From positions 17,895,821 through 17,959,820 of the forward strand of contig OW386291.2 of NCBI GenBank assembly GCA_936432065.2: a stretch of 64,000 bases of DNA, read 5' to 3'. Position 1 is the first letter of the stretch. Each line of letters opens with the position of its first letter. A program made the position numbers and the translations under genes. This document shows, in pieces, positions 43,637 to 54,826 of this stretch. The notes below the pieces were generated by a model, which was given only the letters and a program-made list of their open reading frames with translations, made no database searches and was not told the DNA's origin. The stretch comes from Rutpela maculata (lineage: Eukaryota > Arthropoda > Insecta > Coleoptera > Cerambycidae).

Positions 43637-43810
43637 TAATATTTATAACTATATTTATTAGACGTTTAATAATCAAAATAAAATAATGGGTAAACAAGTG
43701 ATAGCGTAAAACTATCAATATTATTTATAACTATATTTATTATGACATTTACTAGTATCGTTATCAAAATAAAAATAACGAGTAAACAAGTGATAACGTA
43801 TAACTAGTAT
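43637..43810 (+). repeat. Tandem duplication, two ~85-bp units
   Basis: 'tttataactatatttatta' and 'gtaaacaagtgata.cgta' occur twice in order (about 43640/43696 and 43725/43786), with a few differences. Confidence 0.75.
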
Positions 43811-44633
43811 TCAAGTAATAAATATATTAACAGTGAATTTGCATCTCTAATTGTTAATAATAACTACTAAAAGTGATCTGTGTGCAGCCCCATATAATTT
43901 ATGAACAGTTAAATAATTGAATTTGTACATAGTTATAGTAGTAATGTACATTATTGTGCGTGTTTCGAAGAAGACGTATAGTGCAACCCCTGTGTGAGAC
44001 AGTAAGTAAAATCTTATATACCGTGTGTGTAGTGGCGAGCTAGGCATACTGCGAGCTGGGATACTCTGCTGACGGACGAGTTTACTGCGCTGTGTTGTCA
44101 TATCTCTCATGCTACGTGAATGTACATGCCTAATGGGCAATTACACGCACGGTATAAAGATTTGCTGGTCCCCGTTATATGCTACCTGTTTTATTGCTGT
44201 TCACCAGGAGGTGATGATTTGCTCTCGCGTGATTTTTAGTGCGCGTAAGCGTTTTGTCGTTTTTATTGGTTTATATTGCAGCTTCGTTGTTTTAGGTATA
44301 TTGTAAAGCCAATTTGTTGTTTCGAGTAACTGTAAATGTTTCAACAGCTGATGCTGGTATTTTTTGTATAAAGTAAATTGTACTTACCTTTAAGATTTAA
44401 TATTTTTGTATTAAGTTATAGTAGAGACGTGTTGTTTTAGAGTCATATATTTACGTAAAATTCGGGTGGCCAACAATTTATTTATTTGAGAAGTTATTAA
44501 AAATAACCTTTGAGCTTTCTGATTACTTTATATTTAGGTTGATATATAGGCCTTTTCATCATAGAAGCGCGCATGTGCTGCCGCTACGTTTGTTTGCGGG
44601 AACTATGAAATGTTCGGACACTTGATTGTCAAA

Positions 44634-44870
44634 ATGGCTGGACCGGTCTCATTTTTTCACATTAATTTAGACGAAAGTGTGATTGACGGTGCAAAATTAG
44701 TACACAACATTGTGGAAGAACACACTTACGCTCAATTAAGGCGCTGGCTCAAGTATCCTGGCCGTAAAATGACTGGAAGCAAGAATAAAGAACTGGTTGC
44801 AAGGTTAGAATTCAACTATCAATTTATCAATTTATATACAAGTGCATTAAAAGAAAACAAATCTGTTTAG
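44634..44870 (+). CDS. SAP-motif protein, first exon or fragment
   Basis: The ATG at 44634 is in good context (caaaATGg). The frame gives MAGPVSFFHINLDESVIDGA then LVHNIVEEHTYAQLRRWLKY and MTGSKNKELVARLE, stop at 44870. 'L..WL..(R)G.K.TG.K.ELV.R' is the SAP helix-extension-helix DNA-binding motif. The preceding 'FF.INLDES.IDG..LV..IV..HTY' matches the start of a multi-copy insect family that I recall carrying SAP plus zinc-finger and YqaJ-like nuclease domains. Further domains were not found in frame. A gttaga donor at 44803, right after the motif, could make it a first exon; or it is a fragment carried by an element. An additional in-frame ATG at 44610 is less likely the start. Confidence 0.6.
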   Translation: MAGPVSFFHINLDESVIDGAKLVHNIVEEHTYAQLRRWLKYPGRKMTGSKNKELVARLEFNYQFINLYTSALKENKSV

Positions 44871-44984
44871 TCTACAATATGCTTAATAACATTCCTCGTG
44901 CAGTAATTGATAATGCAGTAAAAATATTTTCTGTTTTTTTACGAAACTTAAGGTAAGTAAATTTTGAGCATTACAATGTGTTTG

Positions 44985-45290
44985 GCATCCGAGAAAACCC
45001 CTAAGCAGACGTTTAGATCATTATTTCCGGTCCAAATTTCGCTTTGACAGGCAGATTCGTTTTCAGCGGGGTCGAAATAGTCTAAAAACGTTATTTCCTC
45101 AATTATTACATGAAATGCTTCTTCCACTTTATAGAGATGGATTTCCTATATATGGGCCTAGTCTATTAGTCGTCCCAGGTTTTTTAAGCCTGCGTCAAAT
45201 TGTAAACGTTTTAACGTGTGAATTCCATTCTGACACATTCGATTTTAATGACCAAAGTATACGTGCTGGTATGATGGCTTGCTAATATAT
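44985..45290 (+). pseudogene. HARBI1/Harbinger-like nuclease relic
   Basis: The frame reads HPRKPLSRRLDHYFRSKFRF, then DRQIRFQRG, and after more decayed codons FPIYGPSLLVVPGFLSLRQI. 'FR.(R/K)FRF(D/S)(R/K)' followed 40-odd residues later by 'P..P.LQLL...RFL..G' is the N-terminal pattern of Harbinger nucleases. The catalytic DDE residues are not present in what remains. Assignment is from pattern only. Confidence 0.4.
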
Positions 45291-45299
45291 ATATATTTT

Positions 45300-46715
45300 T
45301 TGTTTTACCTGTACATGCATTTTTGACCATTTTTGAGGTGTGTTTTGAGATTTTTCTGAGGTTATGTCAAAATCCTGACATGATAAGAGAATTCTGACCT
45401 CGCATTCGGTTTCAGCGCTCCAAAATACGTATATAAACATGGGTCAACTCGTTCAATCGGTCAACTCGTTTAATCCCCTAATTTACTTTTTACCCGGTTT
45501 CGGGCTTGTTCTAAGCTGTTTTTTAAGCTTACATGAAAATATTGACATGTGACTTTTTTTTTGTGAGTGCCTGTGTAATCCTTGAGTTTAATCTCCACTT
45601 TGTATTGTATTAATTTTTTCATAGACCCACTTGTAATTTTTACAACAGTATTGACTGATGTATTAAAAAAAAATTCTCAACAAATAATTGGTCAATTATA
45701 TTTTTAAAACTGCGATTACGATGGTAATTTCAATTCAAAGCTGGTTTTCAAAATAACTCTGCTATATCTTCTATGTTAATACAATTTATTGAAAATGTAT
45801 ATTCCCTTTTTATAATTTTTTGTAGGCGCTGAATAGTGGACTGAATATTACGTATTTTCAATTAGCAGAAGAATCATCTGTAAGTAAAATTGAGAACCTA
45901 AATTACGAAAATAAATTTAAATGCGCAATTATACTTGCCAGTGCACATTAAAATATTCAAAGCACAACACCCTTTTAAGAACATATTTTACAGCGATTAG
46001 GATAATGAATAAAAATTTGCATATTTTTGCCGAGCCCTGCTCAGTTTTCTGGAAAATCTTATTGAGATTTAACTTGTCAGCAAAGAGTGTATAAGTAATA
46101 AGAGAAGCTTATGCCGTACCTATGTGCTTAACAGAGCGATAATTCGTATATCTGTAGGGGTAAAATTCCCTATTTCCCATTTCTTTATATTTTCTGTAAT
46201 TACTAACAGTTTGAAACTCATTAAAAACCTATGCTGCTATGAGCATTAGTGTCAATACTTTTAAAATGGCGAGTAGTGTGGCATGTAGCATGCCAAATTA
46301 TTTAGAATTATGTACTTTGTAAAGGGGCCTGTGCGCACGTTAATTACCAAAATGTTGATTATTTTTCGCTTAAATGAAGAGAAAATTCACGAAAGTACTG
46401 CGCAAATTAGAAATATACGTTAACATTTCAAAATATATCTTTGCACAATCTCAACTCTCAATCAATTTCTGACAGAGAATGAGGTTCTTTATCATCTTAT
46501 TCACAACACCTTGACAGAGTTTTGTAACCAATAAATCAAAATAACTGTATTAACAATCTAATATACGTGGAACTTCCGATACCCATGCCTAGAATTTGTT
46601 AGAAATGCGGAGCTCAATGCGCCGTGGCAGTTGAAGGACAGGACATGGAAAAAACTTAAAGCCAAATGTAAATATCAACATATTTACTCATTTCACCACT
46701 CAGGATAAATAAAAG
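45300..46715. other. No supported gene
   Basis: AT-rich. 'ttttgtgagtgcctgtgtaat' at about 45560 is an inverted border like those at 32131 and 49078. 'caactcgttcaatcggtcaactcgttt' (45448-45474) is a short duplication. Nothing coding was recognised. Confidence 0.35.
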
Positions 46716-46719
46716 AAGA

Positions 46720-47472
46720 TATTAAAACCGCTGCCCAAGGAAGTAGTGATATTTCCGCACTTTCTCCCAATGAGAAAAATTTGTTTACGGAACTTTAATA
46801 ATATAATATTTGAAATCGTCTACCCCAAAAACCCATAAAACGATATCCCACATCGGTAGTGAGAACGGGATAGGGAGTGGTAGTGGGGGTGGTTGAGGTA
46901 AAAAAAAATTGAGGACTTTACACTTGTACACACACTGAATCACAATTTTATTTTTTTCACTCTCTTTAAAAATAGGGTGAGGATGATAATGGAGATGACA
47001 AACTTTGAGATCTTAGCTTCTCTTATATATATATATACTAAATACCAATTTTATGGACTCTTACTTGCTTGATTTACCTATTTACCCCCAATACCCCCAA
47101 CCCTTCAACGGAATTAAAATATAATCTAGCTCTAGAACTCGTTAAAATAAATAAGTGTACCAAATTTCAAGACAATATCTTGGGTAATCGTGCACACAAG
47201 AAGTTACCGACAGACAAACAGACCGACGAGCGGACAGAATTTTTTTTGTTCAAACTTAAAATCTCGATGTTTCACGACATTATAAGCCCATTTGAACAAT
47301 TTTTTTTTGCGTTAGTATCCCAACAAGCAAAATTTAAGCGTTATACAACTATTTTATTTTATTGCAATATTATAAATGTAATAAAATACCAATAAAACAA
47401 AATTGTTGTAGAAATGACAATTATAAAACAAATTAGTTTATTGGGATATACTTAGACCGGATGTGGAAATAA
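46720..47472 (+). repeat. F1 repeat copy, split by a small MITE
   Basis: Starts 'taaaaccgctgcccaaggaa', has the G-rich blocks, 'cagacaaacagaccgacgag' and 'tcacgacattataagccc'. It is interrupted at 47316-47448 and ends 'cttagaccggatgtggaaat'. Confidence 0.85.
47316..47448. mobile_element. 133-bp MITE with TATCCCAACAA ends
   Basis: Begins tatcccaacaag, ends ttattgggata, TA on the flanks, inside the 3' part of an F1 copy. It is the intact counterpart of the split copy at 8162-8915 (opposite orientation). Confidence 0.8.
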
Positions 47473-47504
47473 AATAAAATTGCGAGTAGGAGTCGTTAAA
47501 ACTT

Positions 47505-47805
47505 ACTTTGCATCTAGAGTACAGTGTATACGCTGAAATCAATCAAATTACCCAAAACAAAAAGAGAAAAATGTAAACGTGAGATTTTTCGAATTGATTT
47601 TTCGAATTGATTTAGTAGCTACGACAAACCAAAATTTCCTAAATCACTAATTTGTAATTATATCAACTTTTTCAAATGGCAACATCTTTTAGTCACCCAG
47701 TAGTTGAATACTGATTTTCACGACAAATCCATTAAATCGAAAATCGGTTTGATATTAACCCAAATGCACAAGTTCTTTGGTGGATAATAATTAAAATATC
47801 AAGAA
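47505..47805 (+). repeat. Dispersed repeat F4, copy 2
   Basis: Collinear with 42105-42360 with moderate divergence; contains a local 17-bp duplication 'ttttcgaattgattt'. Confidence 0.8.
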
Positions 47806-49075
47806 AATTCGCTCAATCAAGTAAGTATGACGTGGAAATTGAATAAAACTAGATTCAAAAACATTCATTTTGTCAACAAAACAACGATGTGAATAAAAGA
47901 AGTGTGCTGTCCGAAATGATTTATTTTAACAATAAAAAACATTAAAAGATTAATTAAATGATAGCAAATGTTCAAAGTGCATCCCCCCAAATCAGAAATT
48001 TGTCACTAAAAAGTAGAATTTGACGGAAGTAAGCTTTTTTGTACAACATATCTATTATCTAATTTCGCTGGAACTGAAAAATATTTTATTCGGAAAACTT
48101 TTGTCACCCACGTTTAGACATTAATAGTCATAAAAAAATTTCAAACGTCAATTTGAAAAATGTTAAAAATCGAAAAATTGGCCTTTTCCTTCATGTTAAA
48201 GGCCGTGGGTGGCCGGCTAGATATTAACCGATTTGGCTAAAAATTTAACCGAATTAGTTTTAGATACATAGCAACAAATTATAAGCTATATCATTTGCAA
48301 ATTCAAATTTTCATTTTTTTTGGCCCACCCTAGTGAACATGCACATTGTTTTGATCAAAACTTTTTTTGTTTTTTATATCACAAAGACAAATAAAAAATC
48401 TTTTTTAACTAATAGCCTTTAATTCCAATTAGTAATATTTCTGACGTAAACGCCTGTTTCTGAGTTATTTACCATTTAAACTAAATACTTCATCTTCAAA
48501 CGATCGGACGCCAAATCTTTTGTATTTCTGAAGCTATTGATCATACGGAAATTTGAAAAAAATGCAAATCAATTCGATGTTTATAAACTTTAGATATTAA
48601 GATATTTTTCTAGTTATTTGATATAAATCGTATTGAAACATCTGTTTTCTCGAGCTACAATCGCAATTTTCAGGTCATATAACAATTTATATAGAATGTT
48701 GTATAGAACCTTTTTTCCTCAAAATTTTCCAATAATTACTTTTTACCCCCTATAAACTGACAAGCCCCCGCGTAATACAGAAACGTTCTTTGATGCATTT
48801 ACTATTAAATTATCAAAATAAAACCCGAAATTTAATTCGTGTGACAATTTTTTTTTAAATTAAAATCTCTAGTAATTGTAATAATGAGTTTCAAAAAATT
48901 TACTATTCGAGTTCCAGTGAGAAAGTTTGTGCTCATTTTTTGACATTTAGTTGTGTAGATATTCGTGATTTTTGTGATTTTTTTTTTATATTATTTAGTA
49001 AAAAAATTAAATGTATTGCATTTTCCAGCACAAAATTTCCTTAATTTTTAATTTTGCAACAAATATTTGTTTAAA
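47806..49075. other. AT-rich, no feature seen
   Basis: No ORF of note, no palindrome over 30 bp and no in-window duplicate were recognised. Confidence 0.4.
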
Positions 49076-49077
49076 CA

Positions 49078-49250
49078 ATTACACAGCCCCACAAAAAAAA
49101 ATTTCAAAGCAGCGAACCAGACCTATGTATTTTCGGTCGCTAAATCTGAATATCCTACACCCCAAAATCGTTAACTAGAGTCAAAAAACACCCCTGAAAT
49201 GGGATAAAAAGAAGATTAAGCTACGAGAATAGTTGTTACTTCTTAATCAA
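49078..49250 (+). repeat. Repeat with ACACAGCCCCACA border
   Basis: Border 'attacacagccccacaaaaa' like 32131. 'gaaccagacctatgtatttt' and 'ctaaatctgaatatcctaca' are weakly similar to the tandem units there. Confidence 0.4.
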
Positions 49251-49299
49251 TCGAATTATACAAATTAAGGTTAAACAGCAGCGTACGTACAATAGATAT

Positions 49300-49960
49300 G
49301 AAACCCACCCCCAGGGAGGGGCGAAAACTAGCCCCTATATATAAAAAAATCGATCCAAAACAGCAATGACTGCTGAAAAAGCTCGAAATGTCTAAGTTTT
49401 GTTAAAGCGTTAAGAAACTACATCAGGTCCGACGTAACCTTCATAAACTGCCCCTATAGGGTTCAGAACAACCACCATTAAGTTCAGAGGACACGAGAAA
49501 AACGAGAAAAAACGTAAAATCCAACAGGATTTCTATTTTCATTTTGGCTGAAATTGCGTGGTACTCTAAAATAGAACCAAAAACTTACTTACCATCAACA
49601 TTCTACACTGTCAACCCTGAGAAGGTGTGAAAACTACCTCCTGTGTAAGATTTAACTATAAAAAGTTACAGTGACTTCTATAAAAATTCGAAACACCTGC
49701 TTTGTGTGCAAGAGAGAAGAAACTAGACTATGTTCGACGATGTGCTTGAAAACCACCCCCACGGGGTTGCGAGATACTACCCCCATATCTGTAGGATGCT
49801 GGAAAACACAGAAGAAACTAACGAGATTTACATCTTTATGGATGCTATGATTGGCAAAAATCGTGTTGCACACTTAGAGTTTGAAACTCATGTCCTATAA
49901 ATGTTATTAAGTAACACCCCCAGAAAGGATGTAAACTACCGTAATTCAAGATGTAACGAA
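49300..49960 (+). repeat. Degenerate ~120-bp tandem phrases (ACCCCC..GGGGT)
   Basis: 'aacccacccccagggagggg', 'caaccctgagaaggtgtgaa', 'accacccccacggggttgcg' and 'taacacccccagaaaggatg' recur at 49304, 49612, 49751 and 49912, each followed by 'aactacc' or similar. They form part of a foldback arm. Confidence 0.5.
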
Positions 49961-50319
49961 AAAACTGTACTATTCGTTTCATTTTCATAGTTTTTTTTTT
50001 ATAGAGGTGGCGTCTCTTAACCCCGTGGGGGTGGTTTGCAAGCACAGCGTCGAACATCGAGTCTAGTTTCTTCTCTCTTCCACACAACGCAGGTGTTTAG
50101 AATTTTTATAGAAGTCACTGTAACTTTTTATAGTCAAACCTTACATAGGGGGTAGTTTTCACACCCTTTGAGGGTTGACACTGTAGAATGTTGATGGTAC
50201 GTAAGTTTCTAGTTCTATTTTAGAGTACTACGCAATTTCAGCCAATCATAGCATCCATGAAAATAGAAATCCTGTTGCATTTTACGTTTTTTCTCGTTTT
50301 TCTCGTGTCCTTTAAACTT
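49480..50319. mobile_element. Foldback element with ~300-bp arms
   Basis: The left arm (49480-49785) runs 'aagttcagaggacacgagaa', 'attttggctgaaattgcg' and 'gttacagtgacttctataaa'. The right arm (50005-50319) is the inverse, ending 'tctcgtgtcctttaaactt'. Loop ~220 bp. The 73- and 80-aa ORFs are arm translations. Confidence 0.85.
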
Positions 50320-50335
50320 GGGGTGTAAAACAAAT

Positions 50336-50449
50336 CTGTACATTTAAATGTGACTGCACGTACCGATGATGCTAGCAGGTTGAACTGCTGCTAGCAGGGA
50401 GAACTGCTGCTAGCATCCTCGGTATATACGATCACATTTAAATGTACAG
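50336..50449. repeat. 114-bp palindrome with AAATGTAC ends
   Basis: ctgtacatttaaatgtga is mirrored exactly by tcacatttaaatgtacag. The centre repeats 'tgctagcag' three or four times in alternating direction. Confidence 0.88.
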
Positions 50450-51485
50450 GTTTTTTTACTAATGGATGGCTTCGATGCATCAACTGCAACTGCGGCCTGA
50501 ACTTCTTAGTGGAGTCAAAATAGGATTTTAATGTGAATTGTCTGGTCAAGGCAGTTTTTCTGTTTTAACGTGTCACAGGTCAGTTTTGCAGTTTAATTTT
50601 TTAGACCGTGCTTTAGATCGGTTTTCTTTGAATTTCTCGAAATGGAAAACAAAAAAGAACGAAAATGTTCGTTTTGAGCTGTTCAGTAAAAGTACATAAA
50701 CTATAGTTCATTGCAATTATTATTATTTGAAAGAAATTGAACATTGGAAAATTGTGCGTTTTTAAACGGATAATATTCAATGAAATTCTGGAAAAATACT
50801 GCACTTATAAAGTACAGTAACGACTTAAAATTTCAAATCAAAATGATTACTAAAACGATTCAAATATACAAAATTGATTTCAAAAATTTTGCACCCTTGT
50901 GAAATCAAGACCAAGAAATGTGTACGGTGGCTCAAATTATAGCATTCTATAAGTACTTTAAGATTACTGAGAAAAACATTTTTTTTCAAAATGTAAACCC
51001 GTTTTATTGCAGTTGTTTATAGTTTTCAAAATTTTAGTTATAAACAAATTACTTTACAAGTAACTTTCTGTTCTTTCTGTGAAATCAAAAACGGTAAACA
51101 AGTAATGAATGTAAATTTAAAAAGGCAACTTTTGGAGAAGAAAAAAATTAATGCTCTACTGGCATTTGGAGCTGAGATATGTTAGTTTTTACGTTTATGT
51201 CACTTATAAATAAACAAATCGATATTTTTTCTTGAAATTTGAGCTGGTTATTCTACAATGATTATTATTTTGTTTCTGCTATTTGAAGATAATCCAAAGC
51301 TACAATTGTTAAAATAACATCGAATAAAGCGGCTTTGAGAACATAACGCACATTTTCAATTTTTTTATAACTTTTTAAATTTTTGTCACGAAAATCCTCA
51401 ACCAACTTAACTTGATCAACTACCCTTATGTTGTATACAGCTTTGTAAAAGTTTTAATATTGCTGATAATAAAAAAAATATATAT

Positions 51486-51570
51486 TTCGCCGAGAAGGAT
51501 TTGAACCCAAGACGTCCGCATCCTGCATAAAAAGTGCTAGTCTCCTTACCCACTAGGCTATCTAGCGGCT
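51486..51570 (-). repeat. tRNA-like sequence (SINE head) in the foldback loop
   Basis: Minus strand 'gccgctagatagcctagtgg' + 'gtaaggag' (A box) and 'cttgggttcaaatccttctc' (B box) with matching ends gccg/cggc. The spacing suits a tRNA with a long variable region. No poly-A or TSD found, so it may be a SINE or a tRNA pseudogene. Confidence 0.55.
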
Positions 51571-52088
51571 AAAGTCTGGTTTGTAAGAACATAATATAAC
51601 TTTCAGTATTTGGTGATTTTCGAATCTCTAACAAAATCGCTAAAGACCCCACTTCCGGGCCTCTATACAGTATCTTTTAACAATTGTAGCTTTAGATTTT
51701 CAAGTAGCAAAATAATAGACATTGGAGAATTACCAGTCTAAATTTCAATAAGAAATATCAATTAGTTTATTTATAAATGACCTAAACGTAAAAACTACAT
51801 ATCTCAGCTTTAAATGGCTTTTTTTTAAATCAGCTTTCTGGCTTTTTTAATCTACTTTCATTACTCCTTTACCGTTTTTTAATTCTAAAAAAAACAGATA
51901 GTTATTTGAATTTGTTTAGAACTATAATTTCGAAGATTATAAACAGCTGCAATAAAAAGGGTTTACATTTTGAAAAAAAAATCTCTCTTCATGATCCTAA
52001 AGTACTTATAAAAAGCTACAATTCGGGCTATTGTACACATTTCTCGGTTTTGATGGCAGGATTTCACGAGGGTGCAAAGTTTTAGCAA

Positions 52089-52615
52089 CAATGGGCCTTT
52101 TCACTAGATTCTTAAATCTCAAAACAAATATGTTTATTTGAAAGCTAACTGATAGATATTCACCTTGTGAAACTCTGTTTCAAACATAAATCTCACAGTG
52201 TTTTATTTTGTTTCTTTATAATAGTGGGAGAAAATGGAGCCAGGATTTTCTAAAGGACGTGCAGAAAATCTGCCTAAAGTTGATTGGACAATTTATGTTG
52301 TTATTTGTACATGGTGCAAAGCACTCTTTAAATATTTTATAAACACAAAAATCCAAACTGAAGAGAAGCGACTGTCAAAGTGTCAATTTCAACGTCAACT
52401 GTCAAAAAGCAGGGAACCAATTTTATGATACACCGGTATGAAGGTCGTAGGTTCGTCGTGAGTGCGTGACGTCACGTTCAAAGCGCGCGCTTTATTTCCA
52501 CACTTTTGATATATTTTTTCGATAGAAATCATGCTAAAAAGGAAAAAAAAACACAATTTTTTTATAAAACACTATCACATAAAGCAATAAAAAAAATCAC
52601 TGAAAAGGCCCATTG
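52089..52615. mobile_element. 527-bp element with CAATGGGCCTTTTCA ends carrying an exon
   Basis: Left caatgggccttttcactaga, right inverse tcactgaaaaggcccattg. It interrupts a foldback arm cleanly. The centre contains an acceptor-like tttataatag and the ATG exon at 52234. No target-site duplication is clear. Confidence 0.7.
52234..52428 (+). CDS. 'GRAENLPKVD' exon fragment
   Basis: The ATG at 52234 gives MEPGFSKGRAENLPKVDWTI and a less structured remainder to a stop at 52428. 'GF..GRAENLP(K/R)VD' resembles, from memory, the start of a multi-copy insect protein family with SWIM zinc-finger and YqaJ-like domains. After about residue 20 the sequence no longer follows that family, so only a captured fragment is likely. 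Preceded by an acceptor-like tag at 52224. Function unknown. Confidence 0.35.
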   Translation: MEPGFSKGRAENLPKVDWTIYVVICTWCKALFKYFINTKIQTEEKRLSKCQFQRQLSKSREPIL

Positions 52616-52974
52616 TATATTTGAGCCGTTTTAATGATCGTTTTGATTTGAAGTTTTAAGTGGTGATTGTATTTTATAAGAGCTATATGTCTCCAAAATG
52701 TCATTGAATATTGTCCATTATTTTTGAAAGATCAGTGATTTATTAAGAACGCATAATTTTGCAATATTAATTTTTTTTAAATAATAATAACAATTTGAAT
52801 GAATTATAGTTTATGCACTTTTATTGTTCAACTCATAACGAACATTTTCCTTTTTTTTGTTGATTTCCATAGGACTTATAGATTTCGAGATATTCAAAGA
52901 AAATCGATGGAAAACCCGGTCTAAAAAAACTAAATTGTTTAATGCCGACCTCGCTGAAACTGCAAAACTGAACT

Positions 52975-53381
52975 GAAGACCTAAGTGGATAAAGGTGTTA
53001 TGTCACACTTTTAAAGTTTTGAGTAAATTAAATAAAACGGTTCTGAGTTGGAACTTATTTATTTTGTCTTCGATTCAAATAAATAATACCTCATAAAATA
53101 GATAATTTTGGGTTATGTTCTTTTGTTTACACTAATATTAAAGAACAATATCAAGCTGTTATAAAACTAGATTTTTCTGTCCAAAACTGTGTACATCCAC
53201 TAAAATTACTGGTTGTATGTATGACATGGCGCCTTTATAATTAAAAAGTTTCTATAAAATATTACAAATTTAGAATTCACCGTTTATTGGGTGTTAAATC
53301 TATATCAGGGGTGTTCAAAAATTGTATAAAGTCATTTTTGTTTTAAAATGCGACATAACACCTTTATCCACTTAGGTCTTC
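52975..53381. mobile_element. 407-bp MITE with perfect 30-bp inverted ends
   Basis: Starts gaagacctaagtggataaag and the inverse closes the element; all 30 terminal bases pair. It splits the right arm of the giant foldback between 'ctgcaaaactgaac' and the following arm sequence. Confidence 0.92.
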
Positions 53382-53452
53382 AACTGTTAACTTAAGTTGA
53401 TACCCTGATACGTGAAAACAAAAAAACTGCCCTGACGAGACAATTTACATTG

Positions 53453-54460
53453 CGACTTTTTTTTAGTCCTAATTTGATTCCACTTTTTAGCATCTTCAGC
53501 ATGTTCGTACCCTCATCGACTCCACTACATGTATGTTACCAAGGTTGTTCAGATATTTTGAATCCGTATGTACATTACATTCCCATATGTCACGTAAGGT
53601 TATTTGTTTTAAATTGTTTACATTTAAAGGTACATTTGAAGCACAAAAAAATAAAAAGTAGTACATGACCTTAAAACAAATCAAATTATTTTTAAATTAA
53701 CTGAAAAAACCATTAATGAAAATTTATCACGATATATATTCCTTCCAACAGTACACTGGTATAAATGTTGTGTTATCGTGCTAGCATTACACACGTGCAT
53801 TAGTAGCAAATATCGCTCTGCTAATGAGATTGGAAACAAATTTTGTAAATATTGATTTAACCGTTGATCACTGTCGGGGGCAAGACACTGACATTCGACC
53901 GGTAGACAGGACAAGCTGTTAGACACCCTCTAAGCTGGTCGTTGGCTCTCCACCCTGCCGACACCCCAATCTCCATTACGCGGCCGGCAAATTGCTGGTT
54001 TTACGGCTTCATCGTGTATCCTTACCTTTGCTTCCACCTTTCTACTTTCCCGCTGTGACTCAAGTTGCCCCCCATCGTAATTTACAGGCCCGCTCTTCTT
54101 TATGGCTCTGTATAAGTTTCTGAAACTTAAATTGCTTGGGTATAGCAGTTACAAATTATTTTTATCTTTGTTGGTGGCGGAACTGAGGTTAATTATCGTC
54201 ATATTATGTAACCATGTAGAATTGCAGTATTAGTTAATATAGTTAGCAGGGGTAATAGAGACAAGAAAGTCACTATTATTAAGTAATAAAAGCACCGACA
54301 CTACAGACGAAGGCATATTCCGCCGCAGGCATTAAAAAACAACTATCTTATATCTATTGAGCATATTATAGCAAATATTTATACTTCACAATAAGAACTA
54401 ACGCAGATAAAATAGAAACTGTAAAAATTATTAATGTTTCATTTAAAAAATTAGTGTCAA
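53453..54460. other. Unique-looking sequence with a GC-richer patch
   Basis: 53860-54110 is distinctly less AT-rich ('acgcggccggcaaattgc', 'ccccccatcgtaatttacag'). The 81-aa minus-strand ORF (53681-53926) covers part of it, with no motif. It could be remnant coding or regulatory sequence; unproven. Confidence 0.35.
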
Positions 54461-54464
54461 TAAA

Positions 54465-54660
54465 TTCAAATTCAAATTCTTTATTTGTCTTTTCAGTGTA
54501 ATTACAAAATCAGCCAAGTCAGTATAATAGTTAATATGGTTATAAAGTGTATAATAATTGGTACATACAAACGTATATAAAAATATATAAAATATAAAAA
54601 TAGTAAAAAACATGTGTGCCTAAATTATAAAAAATTTAAAAAAAAATCGAATCGTCTTTA
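54465..54660 (-). mobile_element. LINE 3'-tail fragment
   Basis: Minus strand 'gacaaataaagaatttgaat' + 'ttgaattta', the same type of tail as the LINE at 7916. No reverse transcriptase codons remain. Confidence 0.45.
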
Positions 54661-54826
54661 AAAAATAAGAAATAAAATTTCAGTTTTACAAATACCTGTC
54701 TACCTATTAGTGGAATGTAGCAAGAAACTGTACCTTATTACCAAATATAAATTTGAAATCGACAAAAAAAAATTACTAATTTAAAAAATATGTTTTGCAC
54801 CGACTTCAAATTGATATTTGGTAATA

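Larger units (their letters stand above)
50530..53452. mobile_element. Giant foldback (~0.8-kb arms) with three nested inserts
   Basis: The left arm starts 'aatgtgaattgtct' (50530) and includes 'cagttttgcagttt', 'aaaatgttcgtt', 'tgcacccttgtgaaatc', 'ttttcaaaatgtaaaccc' and 'gagctgagatatgttagttt'. All reappear inverted on the right between 51655 and 53452. The right arm is split by a 527-bp element (52089-52615) and a 407-bp MITE (52975-53381); the loop carries a tRNA-like sequence. Without the inserts it is about 2 kb. No transposase. Confidence 0.85.
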
